Position numbers and translations under genes: made by a program
NCBI RefSeq assembly: GCF_001552255.1
Contig: NZ_BCQV01000004.1
Span: 1 to 64,000, forward strand
Direction: 5' to 3'
Length of the DNA: 64,000 nucleotides
Origin: Alicyclobacillus shizuokensis NBRC 103103
Lineage (GTDB): Bacteria > Bacillota > Bacilli > Alicyclobacillales > Alicyclobacillaceae
Part shown: positions 24,624 to 32,905 of the stretch, in pieces
How the letters are laid out: each line of letters starts with the position of its first letter
Position numbering within the stretch: the first letter of the stretch is position 1
The notes under the pieces: model-generated
The model's input: the letters and a program-made list of their open reading frames with translations, nothing else
Told to the model about the DNA's origin: nothing
Database searches by the model: none

Positions 24624-25868
24624 GTGGATGCGAAACAATTGCGCAAGTACGCCGACTTGGCGGTGCGGGTGGGCGTCAACCTGCAGCCCGGCCAGCACCT
24701 GGTCATCGGCTACGGGATTCGCCAGGTGCTGCCGGAGCACATTGAGTTTGTCCGGATGTTGACGGCCGCCGGCTACGACGCCGGGGCCAAGTTTGTGCAG
24801 GTGGAATGGGGGGACGAGTGGTGGCAGCGCGAGACGATTCGCCGCGGCTCGTTGGAGACCTTGGAGGCGCGCGCCCGCTGGCAGCTGTCGTGGATTGAGC
24901 AGCTGGCCGAGGAAGGGGCCGCCTTCATCGGCATCCCCGCGTCCGATCCGAACCTCTTCCAAGGCGTGGACGCAAACCGCGTCACCCAAGCCAACCGTGC
25001 CGTTGCCTCGGTGTTTCGCGCGTTCAACGACAAGCGGACCAACGACGAGTACAGCTGGACGCTGGTGTCGGCTCCGACCCAGGCGTGGGCGGACCAGGTG
25101 TATCCCGAGCTGCCGCCGGAGCAGCGGGTGGAGGCGCTGTGGAAGGACATTCTGTTTTGCGCGCGTGCTGACGGGGACGATCCGATTGCGGATTGGCGCG
25201 AGCACATCGACAACCTCAAGCGCCGCAGCCAGCGTCTCAACCAGCTTGGTATCCGCAAGCTGCACTATAGGGGGCCTGGCACGGATTTGACCATCCGTCT
25301 GCACGAGCGGGCATATTTTACCGCCGCCCTGCAGCACACACCAGAGGGAGTGCGCTTTGTCGCCAACATGCCGACGGAGGAAGTGTACACGGCACCCCTC
25401 AAGGACGGTGTGGACGGAGTCGTCTCGAGCACGATGCCGCTCAATCACAACGGCCACCTGATTGACGGCATTCGCCTGCGCTTCGAGCAGGGGCGCATTG
25501 TCGAGTACCACGCGACAAAGGGAGAGGACGCGCTGCGTGACATCATCGAAGCGGACGAGGGCAGCCATTACCTGGGCGAAGTCGCGCTGGTGCCCGTCGA
25601 TTCGCCGATCGCCAAGCTTGGGCGCCTGTTCTACAATACCCTGTTTGACGAGAACGCGTCCTGCCACCTGGCCATCGGCAAGGCGTATCCATTGGTCGAG
25701 GGCGGTCACGACCTGGAGCGTGAGCAATGGGCCGAGTATGGACTAAACGAAAGCCTGATGCACGTCGACTTCATGATGGGTTCCCCGGAGCTCGACATCG
25801 ACGCGGAAACAGCGGACGGCAACACCGTTTCGCTGTTTCGCGGCGGCCGCTGGACTGAGTCCGTATAA
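24624..25868 (+). CDS. M29 family aminopeptidase (AmpS / aminopeptidase T)
   Basis: 414 residues from GTG 24624, behind AAGAGGAG. The metal-site motifs of M29 are present: FVANMPTEEVYTAP (Glu ligand), the Glu-Gly-Ser-like EADEGSHYLGEVALV, FYNTLFDENASCHLAIGKAY (His ligand) and LMHVDFMMGSPELDID (His and Asp). These metal-dependent enzymes form dimers and release N-terminal residues with broad specificity in the cytoplasm. It is a stand-alone gene ending at a GC-rich hairpin. Confidence 0.93.
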   Translation: MDAKQLRKYADLAVRVGVNLQPGQHLVIGYGIRQVLPEHIEFVRMLTAAGYDAGAKFVQVEWGDEWWQRETIRRGSLETLEARARWQLSWIEQLAEEGAAFIGIPASDPNLFQGVDANRVTQANRAVASVFRAFNDKRTNDEYSWTLVSAPTQAWADQVYPELPPEQRVEALWKDILFCARADGDDPIADWREHIDNLKRRSQRLNQLGIRKLHYRGPGTDLTIRLHERAYFTAALQHTPEGVRFVANMPTEEVYTAPLKDGVDGVVSSTMPLNHNGHLIDGIRLRFEQGRIVEYHATKGEDALRDIIEADEGSHYLGEVALVPVDSPIAKLGRLFYNTLFDENASCHLAIGKAYPLVEGGHDLEREQWAEYGLNESLMHVDFMMGSPELDIDAETADGNTVSLFRGGRWTESV

Positions 25869-25894
25869 GACAACCGCCATCGCCGCGCCGGGCA

Positions 25895-25929
25895 GCCGGG
25901 CGGGCGTCTGCCTAAGGCGCCTGCCCGGC
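25895..25929 (+). terminator. Hairpin ending the aminopeptidase gene
   Basis: A 12-bp GC-rich stem with one mismatch (25895-25906 with 25918-25929) and 11-nt loop; no T tract. Confidence 0.45.
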
Positions 25930-25964
25930 CTGTCCAAAACGCTCACCTATTGTCGACATAAAAC

Positions 25965-25994
25965 TTGCGTCCAACCCGTCAGGTTATGTATACT
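25965..25994 (+). promoter_or_regulatory. Promoter overlapping a heat-shock-type operator
   Basis: TTGCGT (25965-25970), 18 bp, TATACT (25989-25994). The CIRCE-like site begins 3 bp after the -10. Confidence 0.6.
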
Positions 25995-25996
25995 TA

Positions 25997-26023
25997 TTAG
26001 CAGACATCTTGATTGAGTGCTAA
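25997..26023 (+). promoter_or_regulatory. CIRCE-like element (HrcA operator)
   Basis: TTAGCAGAC-N9-GAGTGCTAA. The consensus is TTAGCACTC-N9-GAGTGCTAA: the right arm and the 9-bp spacer are exact, and the left arm differs at two positions. Its place at the transcription start of TATACT is where CIRCE sits before dnaK and groESL operons. No chaperone gene follows. Confidence 0.6.
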
Positions 26024-26153
26024 GTGGCCGTGTCGCAGCCGCCTGATTGAGGTGTCGAGGATACGCGCACCGTCGCGCTTGGCTGAGGGTGGTGCAGGGT
26101 CGAGTCGGCGGCATCCATTTTTTCCTCCGGTCGCGGGACGCGGCTGATTTTTT
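26001..26153 (+). ncRNA. Possible short transcript from the CIRCE-controlled promoter
   Basis: The promoter at 25965 would start transcription near 26001, and a hairpin plus T run ends at 26153. This gives an RNA of about 150 nt with no convincing ORF. It could be a heat-induced small RNA, a terminated leader for the genes at 26249 onward, or the remnant of a lost heat-shock gene. Confidence 0.3.
26130..26153 (+). terminator. Intrinsic terminator before the GT4 genes
   Basis: A 6-bp stem GTCGCG/CGCGGC with GGA loop, then TGA and six T. Two more T runs lie on either side (26118-26123 and 26174-26179). Confidence 0.5.
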
Positions 26154-26248
26154 CTCCCATTCATCGCTTCTCATTTTTTCATTCGTCTATTTCGGAATTC
26201 GTATCTGTGGAAACACTGATCTCGAAACCAAATGGAGGGATGGGAAAA

Positions 26249-26488
26249 ATGAAGGCGCTGCTGTTTGCCAGCGGGCATGGTACCCGCCTGCACACACACA
26301 GAGGCAGTCTGGCCAAACCGGTGGCTCCGGGGGTCCACCGGACCGGGCCGCATTCACACTTCCGTCAACGAATGAACCAGGGCATCGGACGATGCACCCG
26401 GGCGGCCTATCAGGGGCTTAGGGTGCCAGCCGCAGAACCGCTCGCGCACGCCGCCGTCGGCAGAGGCGGAGAGGCGGTGCGGGTATGA
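26249..26488 (+). pseudogene. Nucleotidyltransferase N-terminal remnant
   Basis: 79 codons from ATG 26249 (GGAGGG upstream). The first 26 residues resemble the start of sugar-1-phosphate nucleotidyltransferases: MKALLFASGHGTRLHTHRGS then LAKPVAP corresponds to the usual LAGGxGTRLRPLT...PKPxxP. The conserved part then stops and the rest is not recognisable in any frame. Its TGA overlaps the ATG of the next gene (ATGA at 26485-26488), so translation coupling is preserved. It is probably a truncated gene kept as a leader ORF, or simply decay. Confidence 0.45.
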
Positions 26489-27702
26489 AGAACCTTGCCT
26501 ACGTCAGCACCTATCCGCCCCGCCGCTGCGGCATCGCCACATTCACCGAACACCTGCGGCACAGCATCATGACCGCCAGCCGACGCCGCGACGGTGATGT
26601 GGTTGTCGTGATGGTTAACGATGACGGCGCCGCGTACCGGAGCCAGCCCAACTTTTGGCCGCTCCCCGCGGCTGACCGGGCGGCCTATGCCAAGATGGCC
26701 GAGAAGCTGAACAAGAGCGATGTGTCGGCCGTGATCTTGCAGCACGAATTCGGCATCTTCGGAGGCGAGGCAGGGGAGTATGTGCTGGATTTTGTCCGCG
26801 CGCTGCGCAAGCCGCTCGTCACCACGTTTCACACCATTTTTCCAAACCCCCAGCCGCCTTATCGGCCCATCCAGCAGGAGCTGGCCGACCGTTCCGACGC
26901 CATCGTCGTCATGAACCGGCGGGCCATCCCGTATTTGACGAACGCGTACCGGATTGCGGAGGAGAAGATTGTCTATATTCCGCACGGATCTCCCAAGCCC
27001 AAGCGCGAAGAGCGGGCGAAAATCCGGCGCCGGCTCGGGGTTGCAGGACGCAAGGTGATGTTCACGTTTGGTCTGCTCAGCCGCGGCAAAGGCATTGAGT
27101 CGGTGCTGCGGGCGCTCCCGGGCGTGGTCAGGGCCGTGCCAAACGCGCTGTACGTGATTGCGGGCCAGACGCACCCGGAAGTGCGCCGACGCGAAGGGGA
27201 GGCGTACCGCGAAGAGCTGCTGGGCATGGTGCACGAGCTGGGTTTGGACGGGCACGTGCGCATGGTCAACCGATACATCAGCGAAGAGGATCTGGTCGCC
27301 TACCTGATGGCTTCCGATTTGTACCTCACTCCTTATCCGGGGCTGCAGCAGATCACCAGTGGCACCCTGGCCTACGCGGTGGGGCTTGGGCGGCCAGTGC
27401 TCTCGACACCGTATGAGCACGCCCGCGACCTTCTCGCCGGCTGCGACGAGCTGCTGCTCCCGTACGGCGATGTGTCCGCATGGGAGGCGGCGCTCCGGCG
27501 CCTGCTCGGCGATGACACCGCGCTGCGCCGCTTGGAAGAGAAGATCCGCCAAATCGGCCAGGCAACCCACTGGCCGCGGGTGGCGGCGCAGTACCTCAAG
27601 CTGTTGGCCACAGTGTGCGGCGAGAAAGTTGGTGACGCGACGCTGGCACCGCAGGTGAAAGGGAAGGTGAAACCAATTGTCTCCGTCAGCGATTCGATTT
27701 GA
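26485..27702 (+). CDS. GT4 family glycosyltransferase
   Basis: 405 residues from ATG 26485. GT-B fold: STYPPRRCGIATFTEHL at the N-terminus (donor/acceptor loop), ILQHEFGIFGGEAG, then the second domain FTFGLLSRGKGIESVLRALP, YVIAGQTHPE, and the sugar-nucleotide motif region DLYLTPYPGLQQITSGTLAYAVGLGRPVLSTPYEHA with a Glu-containing EHARDLL. The 3' end overlaps the next gene by 26 bp. This GT4 subfamily with a PPRRCGIATF start often neighbours mannosylation or polysaccharide genes, and often the six-hairpin protein found next. The product is unknown. Confidence 0.88.
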   Translation: MKNLAYVSTYPPRRCGIATFTEHLRHSIMTASRRRDGDVVVVMVNDDGAAYRSQPNFWPLPAADRAAYAKMAEKLNKSDVSAVILQHEFGIFGGEAGEYVLDFVRALRKPLVTTFHTIFPNPQPPYRPIQQELADRSDAIVVMNRRAIPYLTNAYRIAEEKIVYIPHGSPKPKREERAKIRRRLGVAGRKVMFTFGLLSRGKGIESVLRALPGVVRAVPNALYVIAGQTHPEVRRREGEAYREELLGMVHELGLDGHVRMVNRYISEEDLVAYLMASDLYLTPYPGLQQITSGTLAYAVGLGRPVLSTPYEHARDLLAGCDELLLPYGDVSAWEAALRRLLGDDTALRRLEEKIRQIGQATHWPRVAAQYLKLLATVCGEKVGDATLAPQVKGKVKPIVSVSDSI

Positions 27703-28873
27703 CCACCTGGAGCGCTTGACCGACGACACGGGGTTGCTGGAGCACTGCCTGGGCCGTATCCCGCGCAGGCGTGAGGGATACTCAACGGACGACAACGCGC
27801 GCGCCATCTGGCTGTGCGTGGAGTGGCTGGCCCAGCTGCCTGAGGACTGCCGGGCTGAGCGAAGCCTGCTGTACCGCCTGCTGGACCGGTATCTGGCCTT
27901 CCTGCTCTGGGCGCAGAAGGAAGACGGTTGGTTCCAGAACAACATTCGCTTTGACCGCACGCCGGAACCCGAAGAACGGTCCGAGGATTGTCTGGGCCGC
28001 TCACTCTGGGCAGCGGCGGTGGTCTCTGTGCATTTGTCCGACGAAGCCCGCAGACAGGTGGCTGCGGAAGTTCTGCGCCGGGCGCTGCCAGCCGCATCGG
28101 AACTCCGTCGCATGCGCGGGCTGGCGTGGGCGCTGGCCGCGGGCTGTCTGCTCCTGGCCCACACCGGCCTGACGCCGACGCGGCGAGCCCATGGCGTCCG
28201 TTTTGATCTCTTGGGGGATGCCAACGGAGACAATCAGCCGCAGCGGCTGGAGGCGTGGGGGTTGACGAGGGAACAGTTGACGTCCCAGGTCCAGGAGTGG
28301 GAGCGGCGGCTGACCAACGCGTACCAGGCCGAAGCGGATGACGGTTGGCGCTGGTTTGAGTCCGAGCTTAACTATTCCAACGGACTCTTGCCGTGGGCCA
28401 TGTGGTTGGCCTGGCGGGTCGGCGGGCGGCAAACGACGCAGCGCATTGCAGAAGCGAGCCTCGATTTTCTCGTCCAGCAGATGAGCGGCGAAGACGGACG
28501 CATCCGGCCCATCGGCAACCGCGGCTGGTGCACCCGCGAGTGGCGGGCGCACTGGGACCAGCAACCGGTCGACGTGATGAAACTGGCGCTGGCGGCGCGG
28601 GAGGCCTACCTGGCGACCGGCGACGAGCGTTGGCGGGAGATCGTGCGACGGTCGTTGGACTGGTTTCACGGTGACAACGACCTCAATCTGCCCATGGCCG
28701 ATCCGTCCGATGGCAGCTGCTGCGACGGGCTTGCACCGTCCGGAGCCAACCCGAATCGCGGCGCCGAGTCGACCTTATCCTACCTGTTCACCGAGGCGTA
28801 CGCTGCATCGCTCAACCTGGCGGGTGGGCGCCACGACCTGGCGTACACCTCCGATACGGCGGCCAGCGTCTGA
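27677..28873 (+). CDS. (alpha/alpha)6-barrel glycosidase-like protein
   Basis: 398 residues from TTG 27677 (AAGGTGA 6 nt upstream), overlapping the GT4 gene. Repeating helical pairs with Trp and acidic residues fit a six-hairpin glycosidase fold: GYSTDDNARAIWL, LLWAQKEDGWFQN, DCLGRSLWA, WRWFESELNYSNGLLPWA, GRIRPIGNRGW and GAESTLSYLFTEAYA. A GT4 enzyme paired with such a protein recurs in bacterial genomes and may make or trim a manno-oligosaccharide or similar surface glycan. I cannot name a catalytic residue with certainty. Confidence 0.7.
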   Translation: MSPSAIRFDHLERLTDDTGLLEHCLGRIPRRREGYSTDDNARAIWLCVEWLAQLPEDCRAERSLLYRLLDRYLAFLLWAQKEDGWFQNNIRFDRTPEPEERSEDCLGRSLWAAAVVSVHLSDEARRQVAAEVLRRALPAASELRRMRGLAWALAAGCLLLAHTGLTPTRRAHGVRFDLLGDANGDNQPQRLEAWGLTREQLTSQVQEWERRLTNAYQAEADDGWRWFESELNYSNGLLPWAMWLAWRVGGRQTTQRIAEASLDFLVQQMSGEDGRIRPIGNRGWCTREWRAHWDQQPVDVMKLALAAREAYLATGDERWREIVRRSLDWFHGDNDLNLPMADPSDGSCCDGLAPSGANPNRGAESTLSYLFTEAYAASLNLAGGRHDLAYTSDTAASV

Positions 28874-28923
28874 GCGAGCCATGGATTCATCCTCGAACGT
28901 CGATTCCGCTGACGCGCTCACGG

Positions 28924-28949
28924 CCCACCGGCGATGCCGGTGGGTTTTT
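28924..28949 (+). terminator. Intrinsic terminator after the glycan gene pair
   Basis: CCCACCGGC-GAT-GCCGGTGGG followed by TTTTT: perfect 9-bp stem and U tract. Confidence 0.85.
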
Positions 28950-29027
28950 GTGTGTTCCAAGCCATATCGCAATCCCCCAGTTCCGTGATAAGATGGGGAC
29001 GCACTTTACAGCGGGGTGGGGAATTGC

Positions 29028-30419
29028 GTGACCGTCGTACAGCTGTGGAAACACATTCTCAAGCTCGCGCTGCCGTCCATCGCCACGTTTTCTTCGATGA
29101 CATTGACCGGGATGATCACGCTCATCCTGGTGGGCCGGTTGGGACCGAGCGCAATCGCCATTGTCGGCGTGAGCAATGTGTGGATGTATAACACCTGGGC
29201 GCTGTTCGCGGGGTTGAACGAGTCCGTCAACTATCTGGTGTCGCAGAATTACGGAGAAAAGACGATGCGGGAGGGCAACGAGCGAACGCAGATAGCCCTC
29301 TGCATCTCGGCGTGCTTGTCCGTGTGCGTAGTGCTCGCCAGTTTTTTCGCTCCTTACGCCGTTCTGGTGGCGATGGGGCTCAATCATCCTTTGGCGGCGC
29401 TTGGGGCACCCTACCTGCAGGCACGTCTCATCGCCTTTTCCTTCACGCTGTTGACCAACGTGTTCTACGCCTACATGCGCGGTGTCGGCGATACCAAGAC
29501 ACCGATGTACATCTCGCTGGCCACCAATGTGCTTTTGGTGGTGCTGACATATGGCCTTACCTACGGCCACTTTGGTCTTCCGGATCTCGGCCTGGTCGGC
29601 GCCGGGTGGAGCATGGTGACCACAGAGTTTCTTGGCTTTACGGCCAGCATCGCGGTGTACTACGGCCGCTATCACGCCCAGTTTCACACCCGAACGTGGC
29701 TGGCCATGGCCCGCAGTCAAGTGCGCCTGATTTTGGTGGAAAGTGTCAAGCTCAGCGTGATGGAGCTGTCCATGAGCCTGGGGATGTTGGTGTTCACCGC
29801 TTGCATCACGCGCCTGGGCACCGACGCGATTGCCGCAAATGAAATCGCGCTCAATATTCTGTCGCTCGGGTTCATGCCCGCCAACGGCTTTGGCATGGCG
29901 GCCACCGTGGCCGTCGGTCAGGAGATTGGCCGCGGCCAGCCGCAGGCGGCGAAGACGGTGGGCCTGCACACGCTGTTGCTGGGGCTCATGTTCATGGCGC
30001 TGTTTTCTATCTGCCTGTGGCTGTTCGCCCTGCCGGCAGCTCACATCTACACCTCCGACGCTCGAGTGGCGCTGTTGGCCGTCTCGCTCATCCATATCGC
30101 TTCCTTCATCCAGCTGTTTGATGGCGGCGGCATTGTCTTGTCCGGTGGCCTGCGCGGGGTGGGGGATACGACATTCCTCTTCCGGATGTCGCTCATCCTG
30201 AATTGGTTGTTGTTCATTCCGATGACGATTGTCGTGACCCGTGTGCTGGATTGGGGACAAGCGGGCGCCTGGCTGGCTCTGTGCACGCTGTTGGTGGGCA
30301 TCGCGGTGGCCAATCTGTGGCGGTACTTGTCCATTCGTTGGGAACTTATGGTCACGAAATCACAGGGCGCCCGCGAACGCGGCACCCATCAGCCCACGGC
30401 GCCCAGCGCTTCCGTGTGA
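29028..30419 (+). CDS. MATE-family multidrug/metabolite efflux pump
   Basis: 463 residues from GTG 29028 (GGGTGGGG upstream; an in-frame GTG at 29016 is possible). Twelve helices in two repeats. MATE signatures include LPSIATFSSMTLTGMITLILVGRLGPSAIAIVGVS, YAYMRGVGDTKTPM and, in the second repeat, LSGGLRGVGDTTF. It exports cationic compounds or metabolites using Na+ or H+. Single gene behind a terminator. Confidence 0.92.
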   Translation: MTVVQLWKHILKLALPSIATFSSMTLTGMITLILVGRLGPSAIAIVGVSNVWMYNTWALFAGLNESVNYLVSQNYGEKTMREGNERTQIALCISACLSVCVVLASFFAPYAVLVAMGLNHPLAALGAPYLQARLIAFSFTLLTNVFYAYMRGVGDTKTPMYISLATNVLLVVLTYGLTYGHFGLPDLGLVGAGWSMVTTEFLGFTASIAVYYGRYHAQFHTRTWLAMARSQVRLILVESVKLSVMELSMSLGMLVFTACITRLGTDAIAANEIALNILSLGFMPANGFGMAATVAVGQEIGRGQPQAAKTVGLHTLLLGLMFMALFSICLWLFALPAAHIYTSDARVALLAVSLIHIASFIQLFDGGGIVLSGGLRGVGDTTFLFRMSLILNWLLFIPMTIVVTRVLDWGQAGAWLALCTLLVGIAVANLWRYLSIRWELMVTKSQGARERGTHQPTAPSASV

Positions 30420-30429
30420 GAGGATCCGG

Positions 30430-30459
30430 TTGACTTACGTATAGTTAGTAATATACAAT
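30430..30459 (+). promoter_or_regulatory. Promoter of the nitroreductase gene
   Basis: TTGACT (30430-30435), 18 bp, TACAAT (30454-30459). The spacer contains TTAC-N9-GTAA (30435-30451), a weak inverted repeat that could bind a MarR-type electrophile regulator. Confidence 0.65.
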
Positions 30460-30511
30460 AGGTGTGTTGAAAGCTAAAAGTGAGCTAAACAGACAAGAGG
30501 AGTGGAGAGAG

Positions 30512-31126
30512 ATGACAACCATGACGGTGACCAAGGACCTGTTCGCTGCGCTTCGCGACCGCCGCTCTATCTACGGAATCAGTGCGGAATCGCCGATTTC
30601 GGACGAGGAGATTCAGAATATCATTGAAGAAACGGTAAAACATACCCCGTCCGCCTTTAACTCGCAGAGCACGCGCGTCGTGCTGTTGTTGGGAAAGCAG
30701 CATGAGCGGCTGTGGGACATCACGACCGATGTGCTGAAGGCGGTTGTGCCTGCGGACCAGTTCGCTTCGACGCAGCAGAAGATGGACAGCTTTCGTCAGG
30801 GTCATGGTACTGTGCTGTTCTTTGAGGACCTGGCGGTCATTGAAGGCCTGCAGAAGCAGTTCCCGCTGTATCAGGAGAACTTCCCGATTTGGTCGCAACA
30901 TACCAACGCCATGCATCAGCTGGTGATTTGGATGGCGCTTGAGGCCGCCGGTCTCGGGGCAAGCCTGCAGCACTACAACCCGCTGATTGACGAACAGGTG
31001 AAAGCGGAGTGGAACCTGCCGTCGGCCTGGAAGTTGATTGCCCAGATGCCGTTTGGCAAGCCGACCGCTCCGGCCGGTGAAAAACAGTTTCAGCCGCTGA
31101 CAGATAGGGTCAAGGTGTTTCGCTGA
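30512..31126 (+). CDS. Nitroreductase-family flavoprotein
   Basis: 204 residues from ATG 30512 (AGGAG, 9-nt gap). FMN-binding elements of the fold: LRDRRSIYGIS near the N-terminus, HTPSAFNSQSTRVVLL, and the helix LVIWMALEAAGLGASLQHYNPL, with the C-terminal MPFGKPTAPAGEK. It belongs to the short HBN1/YdgI-like group of nitroreductases that reduce nitro- or quinone-type compounds with NAD(P)H. Monocistronic, ending at a strong bidirectional terminator. Confidence 0.9.
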   Translation: MTTMTVTKDLFAALRDRRSIYGISAESPISDEEIQNIIEETVKHTPSAFNSQSTRVVLLLGKQHERLWDITTDVLKAVVPADQFASTQQKMDSFRQGHGTVLFFEDLAVIEGLQKQFPLYQENFPIWSQHTNAMHQLVIWMALEAAGLGASLQHYNPLIDEQVKAEWNLPSAWKLIAQMPFGKPTAPAGEKQFQPLTDRVKVFR

Positions 31127-31193
31127 GGATCGATAACCAGCCAGTGCCCAGGCGCAGGCAGGCCCGCCCTCTCGCCTCACCTCGGGACAACAC

Positions 31194-31230
31194 ACAGCCA
31201 CCGACAGGCTCTGTCGGTGGCTGTTTCTCT
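31194..31230. terminator. Bidirectional terminator between convergent genes
   Basis: A perfect 14-bp stem (31194-31207 with 31211-31224), 3-nt loop, then TTCTCT. It separates the nitroreductase gene from the convergent APH-fold gene, whose stop lies within it. Confidence 0.8.
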
Positions 31231-32194
31231 ACAGGCGTCGCAATTCGCGGGCGATGGAGAGCAGACCGGCGTAAGTCTCCCTCTCTTGCCGGTTCAGCTC
31301 TTCCTCGGGGTGGCGGGCGGTCTCTCTGTCCGCGTGGATGCGCGTGGCAATCCACAGCAGGTGGATGGCCGCAAACCGGAGATACCCGCGCAGCCAAGTC
31401 GCCGTTCGCTCTCGCAGGTCAGAGCGTGCCCGCGCATACGCCAGCAGCACCCGCCTGCGGCCGAGTGGACGCCAAAGCGGGGTCGTCGGACTAGTGGCGT
31501 CCAGGAGTTGAAAGAGATCGAAGTAATCGTAGTCCGGGTGTAAGAACTCCCAGTCGATGACGGCCGGTTGCCGATACGCCCGCGACCACATCAGGTTGCC
31601 CAGGTGCAAGTCGCCATGGCAGAGCACGCGCGGCCGGAGCATCAATTCCTCACCCCAGGATTCCATCCGTCGGTGGAGCTGACATACCTGCCGCCGCGCC
31701 GCCGACGCCCAACCGCCCGCGGCCATGGTAGCCGCGAACACGGCCGGATCGACCGCGAGGGTTTGGCGCAGCACCTCCGCCAAATCGGGGGTGTGCGAGC
31801 TCAGGGCCACCCGGGCTTCGCCCGCCGGGAGGTCCGCTTGATGTAACCGGGCAGCCGCCGCCACCGCCAGCAGGATCCCGTGGCGGCGCGTGGTGATGGG
31901 CACCAGTTGGTCGTCCCGGTAGGCAATCCACGCCCACTGGCAGCTTTGTCCGCTTCCGGCCACCTGCGGTGCGCACACGGGCAGGTGGCGGACGCACGTC
32001 TCGTACAGCGCGGCTTCGCGGCGAATCGCCGCATGGTTGTGCGAGGCTTTCACAATCAGCGGCAGTCCGTGCCTCGGCACCAGACGGACCACCGTCGCCT
32101 GGGCCGTGCACGCTATGGGCTGCACCCGCTGCACTTCGATCGACAGCGGGCTGGCGATGTCCAACCAATCGGGCTCCCAATGGTCGTTTGGCAC
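31229..32194 (-). CDS. APH-fold small-molecule kinase
   Basis: 321 residues from GTG 32194 (GGGAGG, 7-nt gap). The N-lobe has VVRLVPRHGLPLIVKAS with the ATP-binding Lys. The C-lobe has the Brenner motif VLCHGDLHLGNLMW (catalytic Asp) and VIDWEFLHPDYDYFDL (metal-binding Asp). This is the aminoglycoside/choline/homoserine-kinase-like superfamily, which in spore formers also includes CotS-type coat proteins. The substrate cannot be told from sequence. It starts 81 bp after yidC on the same strand. Confidence 0.85.
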   Translation of the reverse strand: MPNDHWEPDWLDIASPLSIEVQRVQPIACTAQATVVRLVPRHGLPLIVKASHNHAAIRREAALYETCVRHLPVCAPQVAGSGQSCQWAWIAYRDDQLVPITTRRHGILLAVAAAARLHQADLPAGEARVALSSHTPDLAEVLRQTLAVDPAVFAATMAAGGWASAARRQVCQLHRRMESWGEELMLRPRVLCHGDLHLGNLMWSRAYRQPAVIDWEFLHPDYDYFDLFQLLDATSPTTPLWRPLGRRRVLLAYARARSDLRERTATWLRGYLRFAAIHLLWIATRIHADRETARHPEEELNRQERETYAGLLSIARELRRL

Positions 32195-32275
32195 CAGCCT
32201 TCCTCCCGTCCCTTCCACGCGCTTTCATGCGCCGGCTCAGATGTCGACTGCGCGCCGGGGCGCGCATCACTCTCG

Positions 32276-32905
32276 TCACGCCGCAGCTGCCTTCGGCGCC
32301 AAGTGGCCATACACCCATCGCTCACCGGCGCCCCACAGCCCGGAGATAGCGTAGTAGATGGCAGCCGCCACGGGCGCCTGCCACAAAACGGCTAGGCTCA
32401 CCAGGCCGCTGATGACGGCGCCCGGGATCTTGGCGCCAAGACGCGCCGGGCGGTGGCTGACCAAGCCGGCGAGGAACAGCAGCACCGCCGCGACAAGGGG
32501 CGCAATGTGCCAGGGATCTACCGCGGTCAGCGGCACCCAGGGCACCAGCATGCTCGTCACCGGATGGTTCAAGGTGCGAAACAACTGGTAAACCACGTAC
32601 AGCACCGGCGCCTGCAGCAGCGGCAGCAGCACGGACGAACTGCGCCGCACTCCGTGCCGCTTGAGCAGATCCTGCTGCGCGGTCAGCAGTCCTTCCTTCG
32701 ATCCGTTCCATTTGGCGGCCAGTTCCCGCAGATGCGGGGCCACCGCCATCTGTTTATCCATGTTTCTCAGCATCCGCATCGACAGCGGCATCAGCAACAG
32801 CCGGACGGCCACCGTCAGCAGGATGATGGCCAGGCCCCAATCGTGCGTGTAGGTCGCCATGGCGAACAGCAGATGATGCAAAAGCGATTCAATCGATCCG
32901 TACAT
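32276..32905 (-). CDS. yidC: YidC/Oxa1 membrane insertase, short form
   Basis: 209 residues from ATG 32905 (GGAGG, 9-nt gap). Core YidC helices: ATYTHDWGLAIILLTVAVRLLLMPLSMRMLRNMDKQM with the conserved Arg facing the hydrophilic groove, a coiled C1 loop, LPLLQAPVLYVVYQLFR, and the final two helices ending WVYGHLAPKA. It inserts membrane proteins, alone or with SecYEG. Gram-positive YidC proteins usually begin with a lipoprotein signal; none is seen, and the long basic tail is short. It is probably an accessory paralog rather than the housekeeping copy next to rpmH/rnpA, which is not here. Confidence 0.85.
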   Translation of the reverse strand: MYGSIESLLHHLLFAMATYTHDWGLAIILLTVAVRLLLMPLSMRMLRNMDKQMAVAPHLRELAAKWNGSKEGLLTAQQDLLKRHGVRRSSSVLLPLLQAPVLYVVYQLFRTLNHPVTSMLVPWVPLTAVDPWHIAPLVAAVLLFLAGLVSHRPARLGAKIPGAVISGLVSLAVLWQAPVAAAIYYAISGLWGAGERWVYGHLAPKAAAA

